NCBI GenBank assembly: GCA_002724415.1
Contig: PBOU01000031.1
Span: forward strand, 13,620 to 73,383
Reading direction: 5' to 3'
DNA length: 59,764 nucleotides
Origin: Planctomycetaceae bacterium
Lineage (GTDB): Bacteria > Planctomycetota > Planctomycetia > Planctomycetales > Planctomycetaceae
Shown: positions 36,418-47,335 of the stretch, piece after piece
Layout of the letters: every line of letters begins with the position of its first letter
Numbering within the stretch: the first letter of the stretch is position 1
Position numbers and translations under genes: made by a program
The notes under the pieces: model-generated
The model's input: only the letters and a program-made list of their open reading frames with translations
Told to the model about the DNA's origin: nothing
Databases searched by the model: none

Positions 36418-37797
36418 GTGATCAATCGTCGTGAATTCCTGGCCGCGTCGGCGGTCACAGGATTGTCGTTGTTGAGTCCCTCGCTGCGGAACCGGGTCGA
36501 GGCGGCCGATGCCCGAAAACTGCGGATCACCGGGATCGACTGGGACCAGGTGCTGGTGCCCTACCAGGCCTTCAACCGCCAGGCGTTGTTTCGGTACCAC
36601 GGGCTGAGTCTGCAACTGAGGACGATTTTCCAGGTCCGCACGAACTCGGATCTGGTCGGCCTGGGAGAATCGTGGGGCGCCGCATCGATGACCGACGCGG
36701 AGGTGGCCAGTTACGTGGGGACCAGCCCCTTCGAATGGCTGGGGGCTCGCAAGGACCTGTCCTTGAACATGGCCCTGTACGACCTGATGGGGAAGTCACT
36801 GGGCCTGCCGTCCTGGCGGCTCATTGGGCCAAAGGTGCGTGACCGGATCCCCGTGGCGGCCTGGACCGTGTCGCGATCTCCCGAGGACCTTGCCGAGGAG
36901 GTGCGGCAGGCAGCCGGCCGCGGGTACCGGTGGCTGAAATACCACATTGACGAGGTCCACAATGTGATTGATCAGACGCGGGCCATGCAGCGTGTCGCTC
37001 CGAAAGGGTTCCGTGTTCAGTTGGATTTCAATGCCAATGCCGAGTACCGCGACATCTCACCAATCCTCAAGGAACTGGGACGGTTCCCGGTGATCGGACG
37101 GATCGAGGACCCGATCCAGACGGGGGACCGTGATGGTTACCGAAAACTGATCGCCGAATCGGACATCGAGTTGCTGATTCACCATGGCCCGGTCAATTAC
37201 CTGGTCGACAAGGCCTGCGATGGATACATGGCCGGCCATGCTCCGATCGGTCATGCCATCAAGGTGGCCGGTGTCTCCGAGGAATCGGGCCTGCCATTCA
37301 TGCTCCAGCAGGCTGGGGGCCAGATCAACCAGGCGTTCCTGGCGCACGAGGTGGCGGTCTTTGGTGGGGCGACGATCGATCATGTCAACCTGGCGCATCT
37401 CTGGACCGACGATGTCACGACGTCAAGGGCGAAGGTCACCGGCGGGACGATCGCCGTGCCACGAGGGCCCGGGCTCGGTGTGGCACTCGACCCGGCGAAG
37501 CTCGAGAAATACAAGACGGCCCCACGTCCGGGCTATCGTCCCTTCCTGATCAAGATTGTCTACCGGGGCGGCCCGACGATCATCGTTCGCCACGACCCGA
37601 ACAAGGCGGGATGCACGGACAACCTGAGGTTCCTGGGGAGATTGCTCAAGGGGAAGGTGCCCGGCGACAAGATCCCCGGGCCAGTTCCCGGCTATGCGAA
37701 TGCGGTGACGAGCGAGTTCCTGGATCGCAAGAACTGCGGGGACTTTGACCGCTTGTGGCAAGCGACCGCCCGCGGTGCAGTGGTGACCGGGGATTAG
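36418..37797 (+). CDS. Tat-exported enolase-superfamily (mandelate racemase/MLE-like) protein
   Basis: A 459-residue protein with a Tat motif at its start (NRREFLAASAVTGLSLL). AAAGGAGG at 36401-36408 is 9 bases from GTG 36418, so this start is preferred. The barrel shows K174 in LKYH, metal ligands D203 (LDFNAN) and E230 (RIEDPIQ). The third metal ligand expected near the next strand is not obvious: the region reads ELLIHHGP. The family abstracts an alpha-proton from carboxylate sugars or related acids. It ends the four-gene cassette 97 bases after the PPC gene and overlaps the convergent FtsB-like gene by 4 bases. Confidence 0.83.
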   Translation: MINRREFLAASAVTGLSLLSPSLRNRVEAADARKLRITGIDWDQVLVPYQAFNRQALFRYHGLSLQLRTIFQVRTNSDLVGLGESWGAASMTDAEVASYVGTSPFEWLGARKDLSLNMALYDLMGKSLGLPSWRLIGPKVRDRIPVAAWTVSRSPEDLAEEVRQAAGRGYRWLKYHIDEVHNVIDQTRAMQRVAPKGFRVQLDFNANAEYRDISPILKELGRFPVIGRIEDPIQTGDRDGYRKLIAESDIELLIHHGPVNYLVDKACDGYMAGHAPIGHAIKVAGVSEESGLPFMLQQAGGQINQAFLAHEVAVFGGATIDHVNLAHLWTDDVTTSRAKVTGGTIAVPRGPGLGVALDPAKLEKYKTAPRPGYRPFLIKIVYRGGPTIIVRHDPNKAGCTDNLRFLGRLLKGKVPGDKIPGPVPGYANAVTSEFLDRKNCGDFDRLWQATARGAVVTGD

Positions 37798-38306
37798 CTC
37801 CGCCGCAGCTGACGGACCCAGTTGGCCAGGTTTTGGGCATGCGAGTCCTGCAGTGCTGAGAAAGCAAACAGGACCATGCCCGCGGCGATCACCAGCAGGA
37901 CATTTTTCAACGTGTCGTTGTGCGCCAACGCGGCGACCACTGGCCGTGTTGCCCAGTGTCCGCCGGCGACGGTTGGTGTTGCGGCGTCGGGTCGGGCCAG
38001 CATGAGTGAATCGTCGACTTCCAAACGGTTCTCGTCGGGCCGGACATCCTGGATGTCCAGGCGTGCCAGTTCACTGGCGTAATCCGGTTCGGCCTTCAGC
38101 GTCGCGCGAACCTGTTCGAGGTACTGGACCTGGTCTTCCAGTGCCATCTTGATCGCACGGTTCTCCGATTCGTGTTCGGCGAGGTCGCCGAGGATCAGCC
38201 AGTCGGGGGCGATCGTGACGAGTCCGTAGAGAACGGCGGCGGTGAACAGGGTCCCCCAGAAGGCCAGCGAGATCCAGCGGGCCGGTTCGGTCTTGAGACG
38301 GGTCAC
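37794..38306 (-). CDS. FtsB/DivIC-like septum-formation protein with extra C-terminal membrane segment
   Basis: A 170-residue protein beginning at GTG 38306. Membrane segment 1 is at about 11-32. A coiled coil follows (about 41-70, EDQVQYLEQVRATL). A short motif at 74-92 (PDYASELARLDIQDVRPDE) matches the end of FtsB/DivIC proteins, where a Tyr/Ala-Arg stretch precedes the final Pro-x-Glu. After about 40 variable residues a second hydrophobic segment occurs at 135-152. FtsB and DivIC belong to the FtsBLQ division complex. It is 38 bases after eno, an arrangement also known in Proteobacteria. The second membrane segment is atypical. Confidence 0.62.
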   Translation of the reverse strand: MTRLKTEPARWISLAFWGTLFTAAVLYGLVTIAPDWLILGDLAEHESENRAIKMALEDQVQYLEQVRATLKAEPDYASELARLDIQDVRPDENRLEVDDSLMLARPDAATPTVAGGHWATRPVVAALAHNDTLKNVLLVIAAGMVLFAFSALQDSHAQNLANWVRQLRRS

Positions 38307-38344
38307 GGGTCAGGCCGTTCTGTGGAGGTGGAGTGTGTGAGCGG

Positions 38345-39980
<1,636 letters not shown>

Positions 39981-40856
39981 ATGAAACATCATCACAGGGT
40001 TTTTGCCGTATTCCCGACGATGCTGACGTTGGGCAACCTGGTGTGCGGATTCGGCTGTATCACCTTCGCGGCCAAGCTGGTGCAGTCGGACACGACACTG
40101 CCGTTTTCCGCGTTGCTGGGTTCCAGTGCGGCCCAGGAGGGTCAGGGACTGGTGATCGCGGCGGTGCTGATTTACCTGGCCATGATTTTTGACGCGTTCG
40201 ATGGCAGCGTGGCGCGGTTGACCAACCAGACAAGCGAATTTGGAGCCAATCTCGACAGCCTTTGCGACGTTGTCAGTTTCGGTATTGCTCCGGCTTTCCT
40301 GATGCTGCAGTTCACCAGGATCTACGCCCCACATGACTTGTGGGCAGAACCGGGCAGTCACCTTCAACGATTGCTGTGGGTGATTGCCGCGTTGTACGCC
40401 GTCTGTGCCGCCCTGCGTTTGGCGCGCTTCAATTCCGAGACGGACGAGGAGGACGCTCACACGGAATTCAGCGGTCTGCCTTCGCCGGCGGCGGCAAGCG
40501 TGGTCGCCAGCATTCCGATTTCGCACCAGCTACTGGTCCGGTCGACAGACCAGGCAACCCTCGTGGTGTCGGAGTGGATCGGTGAAGTCCTGCAACTCTC
40601 GCTGCCATTGGTGACACTGGCCCTGGCCTGTTTGATGGTCAGCCGGATCCGCTACGTGCATGCGGTCAATCACCTGTTGCGGGGCAGGCGCGGCCGCTCG
40701 CATTTGATCCAGTTGGTCTTCGCACTGGCGGTGATCTACTGGCAACACGAGGTTGCGATCCCGCTGATTCTCTGCTGGTACGCGTTCGCACCGCCGATCC
40801 GGTCCTTTTTCCAGACCATCCTGTCGCGACGTCTCCACAAATCGACTGAAATTTGA
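39981..40856 (+). CDS. pssA: CDP-diacylglycerol-serine O-phosphatidyltransferase
   Basis: A 291-residue integral membrane protein with about seven hydrophobic segments. The CDP-alcohol phosphotransferase motif DG(x2)AR(x8)G(x3)D(x3)D is complete in the stretch DGSVARL...GANLDSLCD (residues about 74-96). The enzyme makes phosphatidylserine, the precursor of phosphatidylethanolamine. The N-terminal HRVFAVFPTMLTLGNL is the usual start of PssA, favouring ATG 39981 over in-frame ATGs at 39861 and 39897. It ends 12 bases before ribE and probably shares its transcript. Confidence 0.88.
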   Translation: MKHHHRVFAVFPTMLTLGNLVCGFGCITFAAKLVQSDTTLPFSALLGSSAAQEGQGLVIAAVLIYLAMIFDAFDGSVARLTNQTSEFGANLDSLCDVVSFGIAPAFLMLQFTRIYAPHDLWAEPGSHLQRLLWVIAALYAVCAALRLARFNSETDEEDAHTEFSGLPSPAAASVVASIPISHQLLVRSTDQATLVVSEWIGEVLQLSLPLVTLALACLMVSRIRYVHAVNHLLRGRRGRSHLIQLVFALAVIYWQHEVAIPLILCWYAFAPPIRSFFQTILSRRLHKSTEI

Positions 40857-40868
40857 CAGGTGCACGCC

Positions 40869-41489
40869 ATGTTCACAGGCCTTGTCGAAGCTCGTGGATC
40901 GGTCGTCGAACTGATCGATGAACCGCCGGCCCGTCGACTCGAGGTCGAGGTCGGCTCCGAATGGGTTGTCGATTCCGCCATCGGCGACAGTGTTGCGATC
41001 AACGGTTGCTGCCTGACGGTGGTGTCCATTGGTTCATCGACGTTGTCTTTCGAGGCGGGTGCCGAAACCCTGGCTCGAACCAACCTCGGAGATCTTTCCG
41101 GCGGTGATCCGGTCAATCTCGAACGGCCATTGGCCGCCGGTGGACGGTTGGGGGGGCATTTTGTCCAGGGGCACATCGACGGCACGGCCGAGGTGATGGA
41201 GGTGACCCGCGACGGCGATTGGGTCACGATGTGGTTCCAGGTTCCCGGTTCATTGGCCATGGGACTCGTGCCCAAGGGCTCGGTCGCCGTGGATGGCGTT
41301 AGCCTGACAGTCGTCGAGGTCGTCTCAGATCGTTTCAGTGTTGCATTGATTCCTCACACCCTTGAGGTCACCACGCTGGGGATTCGCCAGGCCGGGAGTC
41401 GGGTGAACATCGAGACCGATATCCTGGCCAAGTATGTCCAGAAATTGGTGGCCGGTGACCGGCCTGGTGACGCAGGGAGGCAGGCATGA
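40869..41489 (+). CDS. ribE: Riboflavin synthase, alpha chain
   Basis: A 206-residue cytosolic enzyme that forms riboflavin from two molecules of 6,7-dimethyl-8-ribityllumazine. It begins MFTGLVEARG and has the two tandem lumazine-binding barrels: the first with SVAINGCCLTVVS (near 39-51) and the second with SVAVDGVSLTVVEV. The lengths of both halves are normal. The stop TGA overlaps the rsmA ATG (ATGA). The combination with pssA, rsmA and guaB is metabolic housekeeping without a common pathway. Confidence 0.94.
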   Translation: MFTGLVEARGSVVELIDEPPARRLEVEVGSEWVVDSAIGDSVAINGCCLTVVSIGSSTLSFEAGAETLARTNLGDLSGGDPVNLERPLAAGGRLGGHFVQGHIDGTAEVMEVTRDGDWVTMWFQVPGSLAMGLVPKGSVAVDGVSLTVVEVVSDRFSVALIPHTLEVTTLGIRQAGSRVNIETDILAKYVQKLVAGDRPGDAGRQA

Positions 41490-42415
41490 AGCCCGCAGTC
41501 CGCCAGACTCGCAGTCACCTGATGGATCTCTTCGCCCGGCACGGTTTTCATCCCCGCACCGATTTTGGCCAGAACTTCCTGATCGACCTGAACCTTGTCG
41601 ATTTTCTTGCCCGTGAAGCCCGGCTCGGATCCGACGACGTGGTGTTGGAAATCGGCACCGGGACCGGCAGCCTGACCGGACAACTGGCCGCGTTTGCTGC
41701 CGCGGTGATCACCGTCGAGGTCGACCACCGGATGGTTGGACTCGCCGGCGAGGTGATCGACGACCTGGACAACGTGACGCTGCTGCACCGCGACGCTTTG
41801 AAGAACAAGAACCACTTTGCCCCGGAGTTGCTCGAGTTGATTGCCGAGCGTCTTGCCGGACAACCGGGGCGGCGGCTGAAACTGGTGGCCAACCTGCCCT
41901 ACAGTATTGCCACGCCGGTGGTGTCGAATCTCGTGGCCACTGACATCGACTGGGAACGGATCGTGGTGACGATCCAGTGGGAACTGGCCGAACGGATGAC
42001 GGCAGGACCGGGCACCCGCGATTACGGGGCGCTGTCGGTTTGGTTGCAGTCCCAGTGTCACGTCAAGACGCTCAGGAAATTGCCTCCGGCGGTGTTCTGG
42101 CCACGGCCGAAGGTGCAGAGTGCCATCGTGAGGCTGGTGCCGGATCCGGGCGGAAGACGTCGGATCATCGACAGGGTGTTTTTCCTGGATTTCCTTCGCC
42201 GCGGATTTCATCAACGTCGCAAACACTTTCGGGGAGTGCTGGCCGGGATGTATCGCAAGCAGATCTCCAAGGCTGATGTCGACTCCGCGATGGCCGAGAC
42301 GGGGATCCCCGAAAAGGCCCGGGCGGAACAAATTGAAGTTGCTGGTCTGGTGGAATTGGCCAATCGACTGTATCAAAGGGTCAATTCATCACAGGACGAG
42401 AAGCAGGGAGTCTGA
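41486..42415 (+). CDS. rsmA: 16S rRNA dimethyladenosine transferase RsmA/KsgA
   Basis: A 309-residue cytosolic methyltransferase that dimethylates two adenosines near the 3' end of 16S rRNA. The SAM-binding motif is [12 protein letters not shown] (about 52-63), TVEVDHR gives the acidic ribose ligand, and the catalytic NLPY is in [20 protein letters not shown] at the N-terminus and the [14 protein letters not shown] block are typical of KsgA/Dim1. It overlaps ribE by four bases, and guaB begins 5 bases after its stop. Confidence 0.95.
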   Translation: MKPAVRQTRSHLMDLFARHGFHPRTDFGQNFLIDLNLVDFLAREARLGSDDVVLEIGTGTGSLTGQLAAFAAAVITVEVDHRMVGLAGEVIDDLDNVTLLHRDALKNKNHFAPELLELIAERLAGQPGRRLKLVANLPYSIATPVVSNLVATDIDWERIVVTIQWELAERMTAGPGTRDYGALSVWLQSQCHVKTLRKLPPAVFWPRPKVQSAIVRLVPDPGGRRRIIDRVFFLDFLRRGFHQRRKHFRGVLAGMYRKQISKADVDSAMAETGIPEKARAEQIEVAGLVELANRLYQRVNSSQDEKQGV

Positions 42416-42419
42416 CATC

Positions 42420-43907
42420 ATGGACAGTCGGATCGCCTACCGGGGCTACACGTTTGATGACGTGTTGCTCGAACCTCTCTACAGCGCCATCCTGCCATCG
42501 CAGGTCAACGTGTGTAGCCGACTCACCCGGAACATCCCGTTGCACCTGCCGGTTGTCAGCAGCCCGATGGACACGGTGACCGAGAGCGAGATGGCGATCG
42601 CGTTGGCCCAGGAGGGGGGCATCGGGATCGTCCACAAGAACATGACGATCGAGCAGCAGGCGCTCGAGGTCGACAGGGTGAAGCGGAGCGAGCACGGCGT
42701 GATCGTCGACCCGGTCACGCTGCCCCCGGAGGCGACCGCCGCCGAGGCGGCCCGGATCATGGACGAACGCAATATCGGCGGTGTTCCGATTACCGTCGAT
42801 GGCTTTCTCAAGGGCATCCTCACCCGCCGCGATCTTCGTTTCCTGGATTCGCCGGAGACGAAAATCGAGGAGGTGATGACTCGAGAGAACCTCGTGACCG
42901 CTGCTGACGACACCACCCTGGAGGACGCTCAGCGGATTCTGCTGGAAAACAAGGTCGAAAAACTTTTGTTGGTGGATCGAGATTACCGATTAAAAGGATT
43001 AATCACGATCAAGGACATAGACAAGAATCTCCGGTTTCCACTCGCTTCGAAGGACACGAGGGGGCGGTTGAGGGTTGGTGCTGCGGTCGGTGTGAAGGAT
43101 TTCGACCGCGTGGCGGCCCTGTTGGAGAAGGGTGTCGATGTGCTGGTCGTCGACAGTGCCCATGGGCACTCGAAGAACGTGGTCGAGACGGTCAAGGAGA
43201 TCAAGCGGCGGCACGAAATCGACGTGATTGCTGGCAACGTGGCCACCACCGAGGGGACTCGTGACCTGCTGATGGCAGGAGCCGACGCAATCAAGGTGGG
43301 AATCGGTCCCGGTTCAATCTGCACCACGCGGATTATTTCCGGGGTTGGGGTTCCCCAATTGACGGCCATCGCCAACACCGCCAAGGCCATCGCGGACACC
43401 AATGTTCCGATCATTGCTGACGGAGGGATTCGTTACAGCGGAGACATCACAAAAGCCCTGGCCGCCGGGGCCCACGTTGTCATGCTCGGCGGGTTGCTTG
43501 CCGGGCTCGATGAAAGTCCTGGCGAGTTGATCCTGTACCAGGGTCGCAGTTTCAAGCGATACCGGGGAATGGGGTCGCTGGGAGCAATGGTCCAGGGAAG
43601 CAGCGAGCGTTACAGGCAAGGCGGAAATGAGACGGGGCAACCGAAAGAAAAGAAACTGGTGCCCGAGGGTGTCGAGGGGCGTGTTCCTCACAAGGGACCG
43701 CTCAACAACTTCCTCGACCAGTTGATCGGCGGTCTTCGGGCCGGCATGGGTTACCTGGGAACAGAGACGATTTCGGAGTTGAGAACGGAAGCACGATTTA
43801 TCCAGATTTCGCCGGCTTCGGTTCGGGAGAACCACCCCCATGATATTGCGATTACTCAAGAAGCACCCAATTACACGGCGGAACATTCGCCGATGGAGAC
43901 GTCCTGA
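42420..43907 (+). CDS. guaB: Inosine-5'-monophosphate dehydrogenase
   Basis: A 495-residue cytosolic enzyme converting IMP to XMP with NAD+, the entry step to guanine nucleotides. The catalytic loop is [13 protein letters not shown] with Cys301. The N-terminal barrel part has [21 protein letters not shown] and GGIGIVHKN; two CBS domains lie between about residues 95 and 205, and the flap region after [10 protein letters not shown] is complete. The final part contains [13 protein letters not shown] 42420 is the family start. Its 3' end overlaps a downstream gene by 68 bases. Confidence 0.96.
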   Translation: MDSRIAYRGYTFDDVLLEPLYSAILPSQVNVCSRLTRNIPLHLPVVSSPMDTVTESEMAIALAQEGGIGIVHKNMTIEQQALEVDRVKRSEHGVIVDPVTLPPEATAAEAARIMDERNIGGVPITVDGFLKGILTRRDLRFLDSPETKIEEVMTRENLVTAADDTTLEDAQRILLENKVEKLLLVDRDYRLKGLITIKDIDKNLRFPLASKDTRGRLRVGAAVGVKDFDRVAALLEKGVDVLVVDSAHGHSKNVVETVKEIKRRHEIDVIAGNVATTEGTRDLLMAGADAIKVGIGPGSICTTRIISGVGVPQLTAIANTAKAIADTNVPIIADGGIRYSGDITKALAAGAHVVMLGGLLAGLDESPGELILYQGRSFKRYRGMGSLGAMVQGSSERYRQGGNETGQPKEKKLVPEGVEGRVPHKGPLNNFLDQLIGGLRAGMGYLGTETISELRTEARFIQISPASVRENHPHDIAITQEAPNYTAEHSPMETS

Positions 43908-44727
43908 CAGCCGGACTGGCGATCTGGCAATGGCGATGGTCGCGCTGGTGGTTACGACCGGGATCCAGGCCGGAGAGCCGCAGGTCACGCCAACTTTCGC
44001 TCCGCCACGGGTCGTGATTCGTGGACTCGCCCAACCCCAATCCGGTTCATCGATCAAGACCACGGTGATCAAGACTCCGGTGATCAAGGCCGAAGAGATC
44101 AAGGCTGCGGTGTCCCCTCCTGCCCGACGAGACCTGGACTCGTCGTTGGTACTTCCGGCCAAAGAGGCTGTCGAAGTTCCTCGGCCGGTGCTCCCAACAC
44201 CGCAGCCAACACCGCAGCCCGCAGTTGCGAGAGTGTCCCAGTCGAGTTCCCAGTCGTCCGAGGGGCGAGGCGTCAGCGATCCGAAGAAGTTGCGGAAGAT
44301 CACCTCGATCCGCCCGTTCCAGGATTACTCGCCTCTGGGCCAGCCGCCAGTGAACCGGAAACCCGAGGAATTGAAACTCGGCGAGGATGACTTTCCGGCA
44401 CGCGTTTTCGAATCCCAGGTCTTTCGATGGAAACCCAGCGACCTGTATCATTTTCCGCTTTACTTCGAGGATCCGGCCCTCGAGCGATACGGACACACTC
44501 ACCACGAATTGCTCCAGCCGTTCGTTTCTGCCCATCGGTTTGGCACCCAGTTGATTGGCTTGCCCTACCAGATGACGATTGATCCGATCCTCAAGAAGAC
44601 GTACTCGCTGGGCTGGTATCGACCCGGTGAACCGGCTCCGAAGTTGTTTTACCAGGTGCCATGGAATGCCGAGGCGGCAGCGGCACAGGCCGGGGTGATG
44701 ACTGGATTATTCTTCCTGGTTCCCTAG
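43840..44727 (+). CDS. Exported Pro/Gln-rich protein of unknown function
   Basis: A 295-residue protein. ATG 43840 has GGGAG 10 bases upstream and would give a long, Arg-rich signal peptide with its hydrophobic part at about 30-40; a shorter start at ATG 43930 is possible and would avoid the 68-base overlap with guaB. Residues about 45-150 are low complexity, rich in Pro, Gln, Ser and Lys. The C-terminal 120 residues ([26 protein letters not shown]) look conserved and globular. I recall this segment from other planctomycete hypotheticals, but its function is unknown. Translational dependence on guaB is possible. Confidence 0.7.
   Translation: MILRLLKKHPITRRNIRRWRRPDSRTGDLAMAMVALVVTTGIQAGEPQVTPTFAPPRVVIRGLAQPQSGSSIKTTVIKTPVIKAEEIKAAVSPPARRDLDSSLVLPAKEAVEVPRPVLPTPQPTPQPAVARVSQSSSQSSEGRGVSDPKKLRKITSIRPFQDYSPLGQPPVNRKPEELKLGEDDFPARVFESQVFRWKPSDLYHFPLYFEDPALERYGHTHHELLQPFVSAHRFGTQLIGLPYQMTIDPILKKTYSLGWYRPGEPAPKLFYQVPWNAEAAAAQAGVMTGLFFLVP
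44194..44217 (+). repeat. 12-bp tandem duplication in the Pro/Gln-rich gene
   Basis: Two adjacent copies of CCAACACCGCAG encode PTPQPTPQ in the disordered part of the protein. The frame is kept. Confidence 0.8.
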
Positions 44728-44776
44728 TCTGGAATACTGTGACGACCGATGACGTTGTCCGGATCGGATCGAGATC

Positions 44777-45178
44777 GTGAACACCCCGCACACCAACCTC
44801 GGTAACCAGGACGCAGGCTTGACCGCCTTGGCCGGAGACATCGTCGATCGCATCGAGTCTTTGCTGCTCGACGCGGAAGCCACCACGCGTCCGCTGGAAC
44901 TGGACCCCTACCGGGGCAAGCTGTTCGAGTTGTTCGTGACGGCCCATGCCGCCGGGCTACTTGTCGAGGGGGGCGAGGCCGATCTGACTGCCGACGGCAT
45001 CAGTGGTCACCTGGCCTCCCGCTGGAACCTGGCCGATGTTGCCCAGGCTTCGGTGTCACGGCAGGAGAAGTTGCCGACGAAGTCACTGGGACGGATGAGG
45101 ATGCTGTGGTCGTTCCTGCGGATGTGGATGGAGTGGGGCTACGCCTGGGATCGGTGGCCGGAGTTCCACGACAACTAG
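44777..45178 (+). CDS. Small soluble protein of unknown function
   Basis: A 133-residue protein with a GTG start. It has no signal peptide or membrane segment. The sequence is mostly alpha-helical, and the C-terminal part is rich in Trp, Met and Arg (RMRMLWSFLRMWMEWGYAWDRW). I do not recognise a family, though the pattern is that of short conserved planctomycete proteins. It overlaps the convergent glycosyltransferase gene by 4 bases. The strong amphipathic C-terminal helix might bind a partner, which is speculation. Confidence 0.6.
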   Translation: MNTPHTNLGNQDAGLTALAGDIVDRIESLLLDAEATTRPLELDPYRGKLFELFVTAHAAGLLVEGGEADLTADGISGHLASRWNLADVAQASVSRQEKLPTKSLGRMRMLWSFLRMWMEWGYAWDRWPEFHDN

Positions 45179-46293
45179 GCCGATTCGGCCAGTGCGTCTC
45201 GCCAGGCACCGACCAGTTGCTCGGCTGCTGCGGCGATCGGGAATCTTGACCTGACATCTGCCAGTGCCGCGGTCCCCAGCCTGGCCCGCAGTGGTGCGTC
45301 ATCGATCAGCGTGTCGAGTCCGGCGGCAAGTGCCGTCGGATCATTCCCGGGGACCAGGATCGCCGAGCGACCGTCGGCGAGGATTTCGCCGGTGCCGCCG
45401 ACATCGGTCGCCAGGATCGCGAGGCCGGAGGCAGCGGCTTCCAGGAGAACACGGCCCAGTGGTTCCTGGCGAGCCGGGTGGACCAGGACATCGACTTCGG
45501 CGAGCAACGCGGGGACGTCGTCGCGGTAGCCCAACGGGTGAACCTGGCCAGTGGGCGCTGCCTGCGAGAATCTCTCGAACACGGATTTCTCGAACGCGAT
45601 GCTCTCGGGTTTTTGTGAATACCGTCGGCCGACGATCACGTAGTCGATTTCGTGGTTCACGAGCGTGGCGGCTTCGGCCAGGACGTCGAGGGCCTTGCGG
45701 AGACCGATCTGTCCGATGGTTGCCACCAGGCAACTGTCCCGGGTGATGTTCAACTCGTGCCTCAGCCAGCCCGGCTTCCGCTGCGCGGCCTGGAAAACCC
45801 CGGTGTCAATTCCGTTGTAGACGACCCGGGTGCGGTCGGGGTCGAGTCCGGCGGCGACATGGTGGTCACGGGTGGCGTGCGAAACGGCCAGCAGGACACG
45901 GTTGGTGTTGATGTCGGCCACCGCGGTCGCGGACAGGTTGAGAATGTCACGGAGGTGACCGGTGGTTGGGCAACCGGTTTCCCGCGCCAGTCGGCCGGAC
46001 AGGCGGCACATGGCGAGGCTGTTGGCGTGCAGGAGCCGGGCACCAGTCGTCTCGACGAGTGCCGCGAGTCGTTCGACGGCCGAGTCCCGATCGTCGTTGA
46101 TCGAGAACGCGTGGTGCTCGATCTGCCGATCGGCCAGGGCTGTCGCGAGTTCGCCGTCCGGGGGCGCCAGCACAAGCGGATCCCACCCACGTTCGCGGAT
46201 GGCCGGAACGAGTGCCAGCAGCGAATGCTCTCCGCCGTTCAGCGAGCCGTACTCGCACAGAACGGCGACACGATGACAATCTGCGCGTCGCAT
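45175..46293 (-). CDS. Glycosyltransferase family 4 protein
   Basis: A 372-residue GT-B-fold enzyme. The N-terminal half has YGSLNGGEHSLL near the start, typical of an acceptor-binding loop. The C-terminal half holds VVYNGID, ATIGQIGLRKALDVL and the donor motif EPLGRVLLE (EX7E), followed by ATDVGGTGEIL. These enzymes transfer a hexose from a sugar nucleotide onto a lipid or growing glycan at the cytosolic membrane face. No neighbouring glycan genes identify the product. It converges on the 133-residue gene. Confidence 0.9.
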   Translation of the reverse strand: MRRADCHRVAVLCEYGSLNGGEHSLLALVPAIRERGWDPLVLAPPDGELATALADRQIEHHAFSINDDRDSAVERLAALVETTGARLLHANSLAMCRLSGRLARETGCPTTGHLRDILNLSATAVADINTNRVLLAVSHATRDHHVAAGLDPDRTRVVYNGIDTGVFQAAQRKPGWLRHELNITRDSCLVATIGQIGLRKALDVLAEAATLVNHEIDYVIVGRRYSQKPESIAFEKSVFERFSQAAPTGQVHPLGYRDDVPALLAEVDVLVHPARQEPLGRVLLEAAASGLAILATDVGGTGEILADGRSAILVPGNDPTALAAGLDTLIDDAPLRARLGTAALADVRSRFPIAAAAEQLVGAWRDALAESA

Positions 46294-46342
46294 GGCTCGT
46301 GCCCGTGAATTCTCACGAATTCAATGACAGGACCCGGGACGG

Positions 46343-47140
46343 CTAGTACCGTGCCAGGTCAGCCGCCTCGGTTTCCAGGCTGAGGTCCGTGACGATCTGC
46401 TGGGCCGAATTGAGCATCATCTTCAACTCGCTGCCGATCGCGATGAATTGCCAGCCTTCATCAATGCGGCGGCGCACATCGTCAGCCGTTTGCACGTGCA
46501 GCCCAACCGGTGTACCGACCTCCTTGCCGGTGGCCAGGACCCGTTGCATCATCGCCTCGTGTTCCTCGGGGGACGGAAACGTTCCGTCATCTTCCCGCAT
46601 CTGGAATCTCAGGTCATTGGGTCCGACGAATATGGCGTCGACGCCCGGCAGGCTGTAGATCTCCGGGGCGTTCTCGACTCCCTCTGGAGACTCCGTTTGG
46701 AGCACGACGAGGATGTTGTCGTTGGCTTGCTCGTAGTAGTCCCCGGCGGCAGCGTCGAAGTTGATCGCGTGCAGGCCGCCACCCACCGAGCGGTCTCCCA
46801 CCGGCGGATACTTGGCCGCGGCGATGGCGGCTTTGGCTTGTTCCACCGTGTCGACCATCGGCACCACGATGCCGTGGGCTCCGGCATCCAGAACCCGCTT
46901 GATCAGGTCGTGGTCGCCCCGGGGAACCCGTGCCAGCGGCACGCAGCCGGCGTCGGCGATCGCACCAAAGACCAGGGCCGCGTCGCTCCAATCGACCGGT
47001 GAGTGCTCGATGTCGAGTGTCAACCAGGGGAACCCGACACGGGCCATCAGACGGGTTGCGTAGACGTTGCCCAGGCTCAGCCACGTACCAACCTGAGGGC
47101 GACCGGCTCGCAGGGCCGCCTTGACCGGGTTTTGTTTCAT
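46343..47140 (-). CDS. HpcH/HpaI aldolase-family protein
   Basis: A 265-residue metal-dependent class II aldolase of the HpaI type (2-keto-3-deoxy-L-rhamnonate or 4-hydroxy-2-oxoheptanedioate aldolase-like). [10 protein letters not shown] carries the base His, [12 protein letters not shown] the metal-binding Glu and AIFVGPNDL the metal-binding Asp. These enzymes split 2-keto-3-deoxy acids into pyruvate and an aldehyde. ATG 47140 is used; an in-frame TTG at 47152 is less likely. It is the last gene before a 195-base divergent gap to the Rieske gene. A role in sugar-acid catabolism fits the other genes of the window. Confidence 0.88.
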   Translation of the reverse strand: MKQNPVKAALRAGRPQVGTWLSLGNVYATRLMARVGFPWLTLDIEHSPVDWSDAALVFGAIADAGCVPLARVPRGDHDLIKRVLDAGAHGIVVPMVDTVEQAKAAIAAAKYPPVGDRSVGGGLHAINFDAAAGDYYEQANDNILVVLQTESPEGVENAPEIYSLPGVDAIFVGPNDLRFQMREDDGTFPSPEEHEAMMQRVLATGKEVGTPVGLHVQTADDVRRRIDEGWQFIAIGSELKMMLNSAQQIVTDLSLETEAADLARY

Positions 47141-47238
47141 CGGAGTATCCAATCTGGGGTGAGTGTGGAACAGGTGGCCGGGCGTTCAGGCCGGGCCAGC
47201 CTCGATTCTCTCACGAGTCTCCCGGAGGTCAACCGAGA

Positions 47239-47267
47239 GGGACACTCGAGCCACGGAAGTCTATACT
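47239..47267 (+). promoter_or_regulatory. Possible sigma-70-like promoter of the Rieske ferredoxin gene
   Basis: GGGACA (-35-like, four of six) and TATACT (-10-like, five of six) are 17 bases apart. The start point would lie near 47274, giving a leader of about 60 bases to ATG 47336. The match is moderate. Confidence 0.35.
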
Positions 47268-47335
47268 CGGGCCGCGTTCGTTCCGATTGCGGAAGAGGTT
47301 GGAAGTCCAGGGGCCAGGCGAGGAGTTACGAGACG

